From: CAZEGV01 sp964511645 | GTDB lineage: Bacteria; Bacteroidota; Bacteroidia; Cytophagales; JAAEPT01 | DNA length: 14,771 nucleotides | Reading direction: 5' to 3' | NCBI GenBank assembly: GCA_964511645.1 | Contig: CAZEGV010000059.1 | Span: forward strand, 1-14,771 | Part shown: piece by piece, positions 13,056 through 14,771 of the stretch | Layout of the letters: every line of letters starts with the position of its first letter | Numbering within the stretch: position 1 is the first letter of the stretch | Position numbers and translations under genes: made by a program | Notes under the pieces: model-generated | What the model saw: the letters and a program-made list of their open reading frames with translations, nothing else | Databases searched by the model: none | What the model was told of the DNA's origin: nothing

Positions 13056-14030
13056 TTAACAACAACCGCCTCCATCATAAAAGTAGGTAGACTCTGAAAC
13101 GAAAATATCATCTCTTCCTAAATCTTTAAACATTTGAGCAGTTTTATCACATATTGATAATGGCTGATTAGGCATTAATATATGCCCCGCCTTGTCATCA
13201 AAATACTCCTCATCTCCATAATAGATAGCAGCCTTCCCTGTAAATACGCAAGGACCATCTGCTGGCATAGGATCCTTTATCGCACATACTTCAAGGCTTT
13301 CTATATAAATATTATCTGGTGTATCGTAATGATTAGGGCTTAATATACGGTACGGTCTTTTAGCTCTAATTTCTATCGTAGCAAATCCCGCATCGGTAAG
13401 CATCTTAATATAATCATTCATAGGTATTGACCCACTCAAACACAATGCCCTCAAGCGCTCATCTTGTTTTAAATTTTCAGGCATATCTTGATTACAAACA
13501 GGGTCAGACATCACCAACCTACCATAAGGTTTCAGCACTCGGTACATCTCTGCTAATGCCTTCTTAAGGTCTTCATGTGTAAAGATGTTAAATAAACAAT
13601 TTTGTGCCGCCACGTCTATCGTATTATCTTCAATAGGCAATGCAAGTGCATCCCCTTTACGTAGGTCTACAAACTCAGGCTTAAACCAAGGATTTAGTTT
13701 TTCGGCTTCTATAAAGTTTTTGCGAGAGGCTTCCAACATTTCATCTACAACATCTACACCAATCACACCGCTTTTCTGACGGCTAAAATAAGCGAATTGT
13801 AACAATTCCATTCCGCCACCAACACCTACATATAATATAGTAGGGTCATTAATCAAATCTCTAGGATGTACAGTACTACCACAACCGTAGTTCATCTCTT
13901 GCATGATTTTAGGGATTTCAAAATTAGGCAGTTGCCAAATAGGTGTTGTTGTGCAACAAAGCCCTACATCAGGTGTTAATGCAGCTTCTTTATAAACATC
14001 TTTTGTGGTCTCTAGGTATGATTTACTCAT
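13056..14030 (-). CDS. arsM: Arsenite methyltransferase of the arsenosugar type (ArsM)
   Basis: A 324-residue SAM-dependent methyltransferase matching the ArsM clade linked to arsenosugar synthesis. These enzymes methylate As(III) to mono- and dimethylated arsenicals in the cytoplasm. SAM motif I is ILYVGVGGGMELLQFAYF (65-82), the acidic residue for ribose is in GVDVVDEML (91-99), and the post-motif is GDALALPIEDNTIDV (126-140). Candidate arsenic-binding cysteines are C25-C26 (GLCCTT), C50 (YGCGS), C145 (NCLFNIF), C179 (DPVCNQ) and C197. The C-terminus GGGCC is typical of the clade. The ATG overlaps the end of the glycosyltransferase gene by 8 bp, so the two are probably coupled. It is last in its operon. 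No ArsR-type regulator is next to it. Confidence 0.9.
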   Translation of the reverse strand: MSKSYLETTKDVYKEAALTPDVGLCCTTTPIWQLPNFEIPKIMQEMNYGCGSTVHPRDLINDPTILYVGVGGGMELLQFAYFSRQKSGVIGVDVVDEMLEASRKNFIEAEKLNPWFKPEFVDLRKGDALALPIEDNTIDVAAQNCLFNIFTHEDLKKALAEMYRVLKPYGRLVMSDPVCNQDMPENLKQDERLRALCLSGSIPMNDYIKMLTDAGFATIEIRAKRPYRILSPNHYDTPDNIYIESLEVCAIKDPMPADGPCVFTGKAAIYYGDEEYFDDKAGHILMPNQPLSICDKTAQMFKDLGRDDIFVSESTYFYDGGGCC

Positions 14031-14604
14031 TTTTTCTACTGATTTTAAGGTCTTCTTCTGTGTCTATATCTACTAGTTCTTCCAACACCAAATAACTAAG
14101 GTTTAGTTCCTTAAACCTATCAATTGTTTGAGAAAAAACATCGGAAGTACTCCATTTCATCTCATTAAATACTTTATTTTCTGCTTTTTTTAGACCTAAC
14201 AAATAATACCCGCCATCATTGGCAGGACCTATTACAGCATCATTACTCGATAAGCTATCAAATGCTTCTTGAATATGGCTTGGTTTTAACTCAAAACAAT
14301 CCGAACCAATAATCACCATTTTGTCCGCAGACTCTTCTGTCTTAAAAGCTTCGTACATACGGTCTCCTAAATCACCATTACACTGTAGTTGTTTCTTAAA
14401 CGAATTCCATAAGTCATCTTGATTTAAAAAATCAGCATAGTAAACCACTACCTGAGTATCTGTTAAAAGCTGACAAAGATTTCTAGTATGTAGCAATAAC
14501 TCTCTGTAAATCGCTAATGCCTTGTCCTCTCCCATCGTGGCAGAAAGGCGTGTCTTTACTTTTCCTTTTACAGGGTTTTTTACAAAAACTATTAATGCAT
14601 TCAT
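14023..14604 (-). CDS. TIGR04282-type glycosyltransferase, arsenosugar-associated
   Basis: A 193-residue GT-A-like nucleotidyl/glycosyl transferase of the DUF2064/TIGR04282 group, found near ArsM and ArsS in many genomes and thought to act in arsenosugar assembly. Visible motifs are the nucleotide-binding FVKNPVKGKVKTRLS (7-21), GDLGDRMYEAF, GSDCFEL (100-106), and VIGPANDGGYYLLGLK (124-139), then MKWSTSDVFSQT, and a closing VDIDTEEDL. The usual family string is GTDCPEL, so S101 and F104 are variant positions by recall. It is cytoplasmic, with no signal peptide. It overlaps arsM by 8 bp, which supports a shared pathway. The specific sugar donor and acceptor are not known to me. Confidence 0.85.
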   Translation of the reverse strand: MNALIVFVKNPVKGKVKTRLSATMGEDKALAIYRELLLHTRNLCQLLTDTQVVVYYADFLNQDDLWNSFKKQLQCNGDLGDRMYEAFKTEESADKMVIIGSDCFELKPSHIQEAFDSLSSNDAVIGPANDGGYYLLGLKKAENKVFNEMKWSTSDVFSQTIDRFKELNLSYLVLEELVDIDTEEDLKISRKNE

Positions 14605-14611
14605 CTTACTG

Positions 14612-14619
14612 CAAAGGTA
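14612..14619 (-). promoter_or_regulatory. -7 element of the ars operon
   Basis: TACCTTTG on the minus strand matches TAnnTTTG exactly and lies 7 bp before the glycosyltransferase ATG. A TTTG at 14636-14633 is only 13 bp upstream, too near for a normal -33 element. If used, the mRNA would be nearly leaderless. Confidence 0.4.
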
Positions 14620-14712
14620 ATAGAATTAGTATCAAAGTGGGGCATGTACTTTACATATCGCAACAAACACCTTTAAATTAGCCATAAATACTTTCATGAA
14701 TTAAACCCACTA

Positions 14713-14771
14713 GGAGCTTCCCTTTCACTACGCTCACGGGGCTATTTCGCCCCTACGGTCGGGTTTTTCGT
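14713..14771 (+). repeat. Dispersed intergenic repeat, copy 3 (cut by window end)
   Basis: GGAGCTTCCC, CGGGGCTATTTCGCCCC and GGTCGGGTTTTTCG follow the same block order as the repeats at 30-94 and 3269-3205; the expected CAATCTTT end is beyond the window. GGGGC/GCCCC forms a short stem. TACGCTCAC followed by CGGGGC also recalls the complement of the REP-like repeats at 1356 and 3010. Confidence 0.45.

Overview
The window comes from a low-GC Bacteroidota genome, probably a marine or aquatic Flavobacteriales/Cytophagales-like member. Four things point there: promoter elements of the Bacteroidota type (TTTG / TAnnTTTG, with ideal spacing before a tRNA and before an XRE gene), DUF4403 and CAP-OmpA envelope proteins, an RHS protein with Bacteroidota-style core motifs, and an arsenosugar-type ArsM next to a TIGR04282-like glycosyltransferase. 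The genus cannot be named from the sequence alone.

Layout. Positions 1-3270 form an accessory patch: an intergenic repeat (30-94), an internal fragment of an IS4-type (DUF4372) transposase, an XRE regulator followed by a RelE/ParE-type toxin-antitoxin pair, and, on the minus strand, a frameshifted orphan RHS C-terminal tip with a small two-TM gene in the position of an immunity gene. The patch ends in about 500 bp packed with repeats: a full and a truncated copy of a 163-bp MITE-like element, a REP-like 36-mer, a 15-bp perfect hairpin, and a second copy of the 30-94 repeat in inverted orientation. Positions 3275-12628 are core chromosome: aspS (minus), then on the plus strand a DUF4403 lipoprotein, a large secreted CAP-OmpA protein, pdhA, a membrane-anchored TPR protein, ribH and an aspartate kinase. 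A third MITE copy (12659-12822) lies between the aspartate kinase gene and a convergent tRNA-Glu. Positions 13056-14604 (minus) hold a compact two-gene arsenic methylation/arsenosugar operon. The window ends inside a third copy of the 30-94 type repeat.

How it works together. The TA module and RHS tip are conflict and plasticity genes in repeat-rich DNA. The core block joins translation (aspS, tRNA-Glu), central carbon metabolism (PDH E1 alpha), riboflavin (ribH) and aspartate-family amino acid synthesis (lysC) with envelope functions. The most notable observations are: (i) a nearly identical 103-bp inverted repeat pair, formed by MITE copies, flanking the whole 9.5-kb core block; (ii) the RHS tip with a precisely locatable 2-bp frameshift, and an adjacent gene whose C-terminus is encoded by a dispersed repeat; (iii) a strong terminator hairpin directly abutting the ribH start codon.
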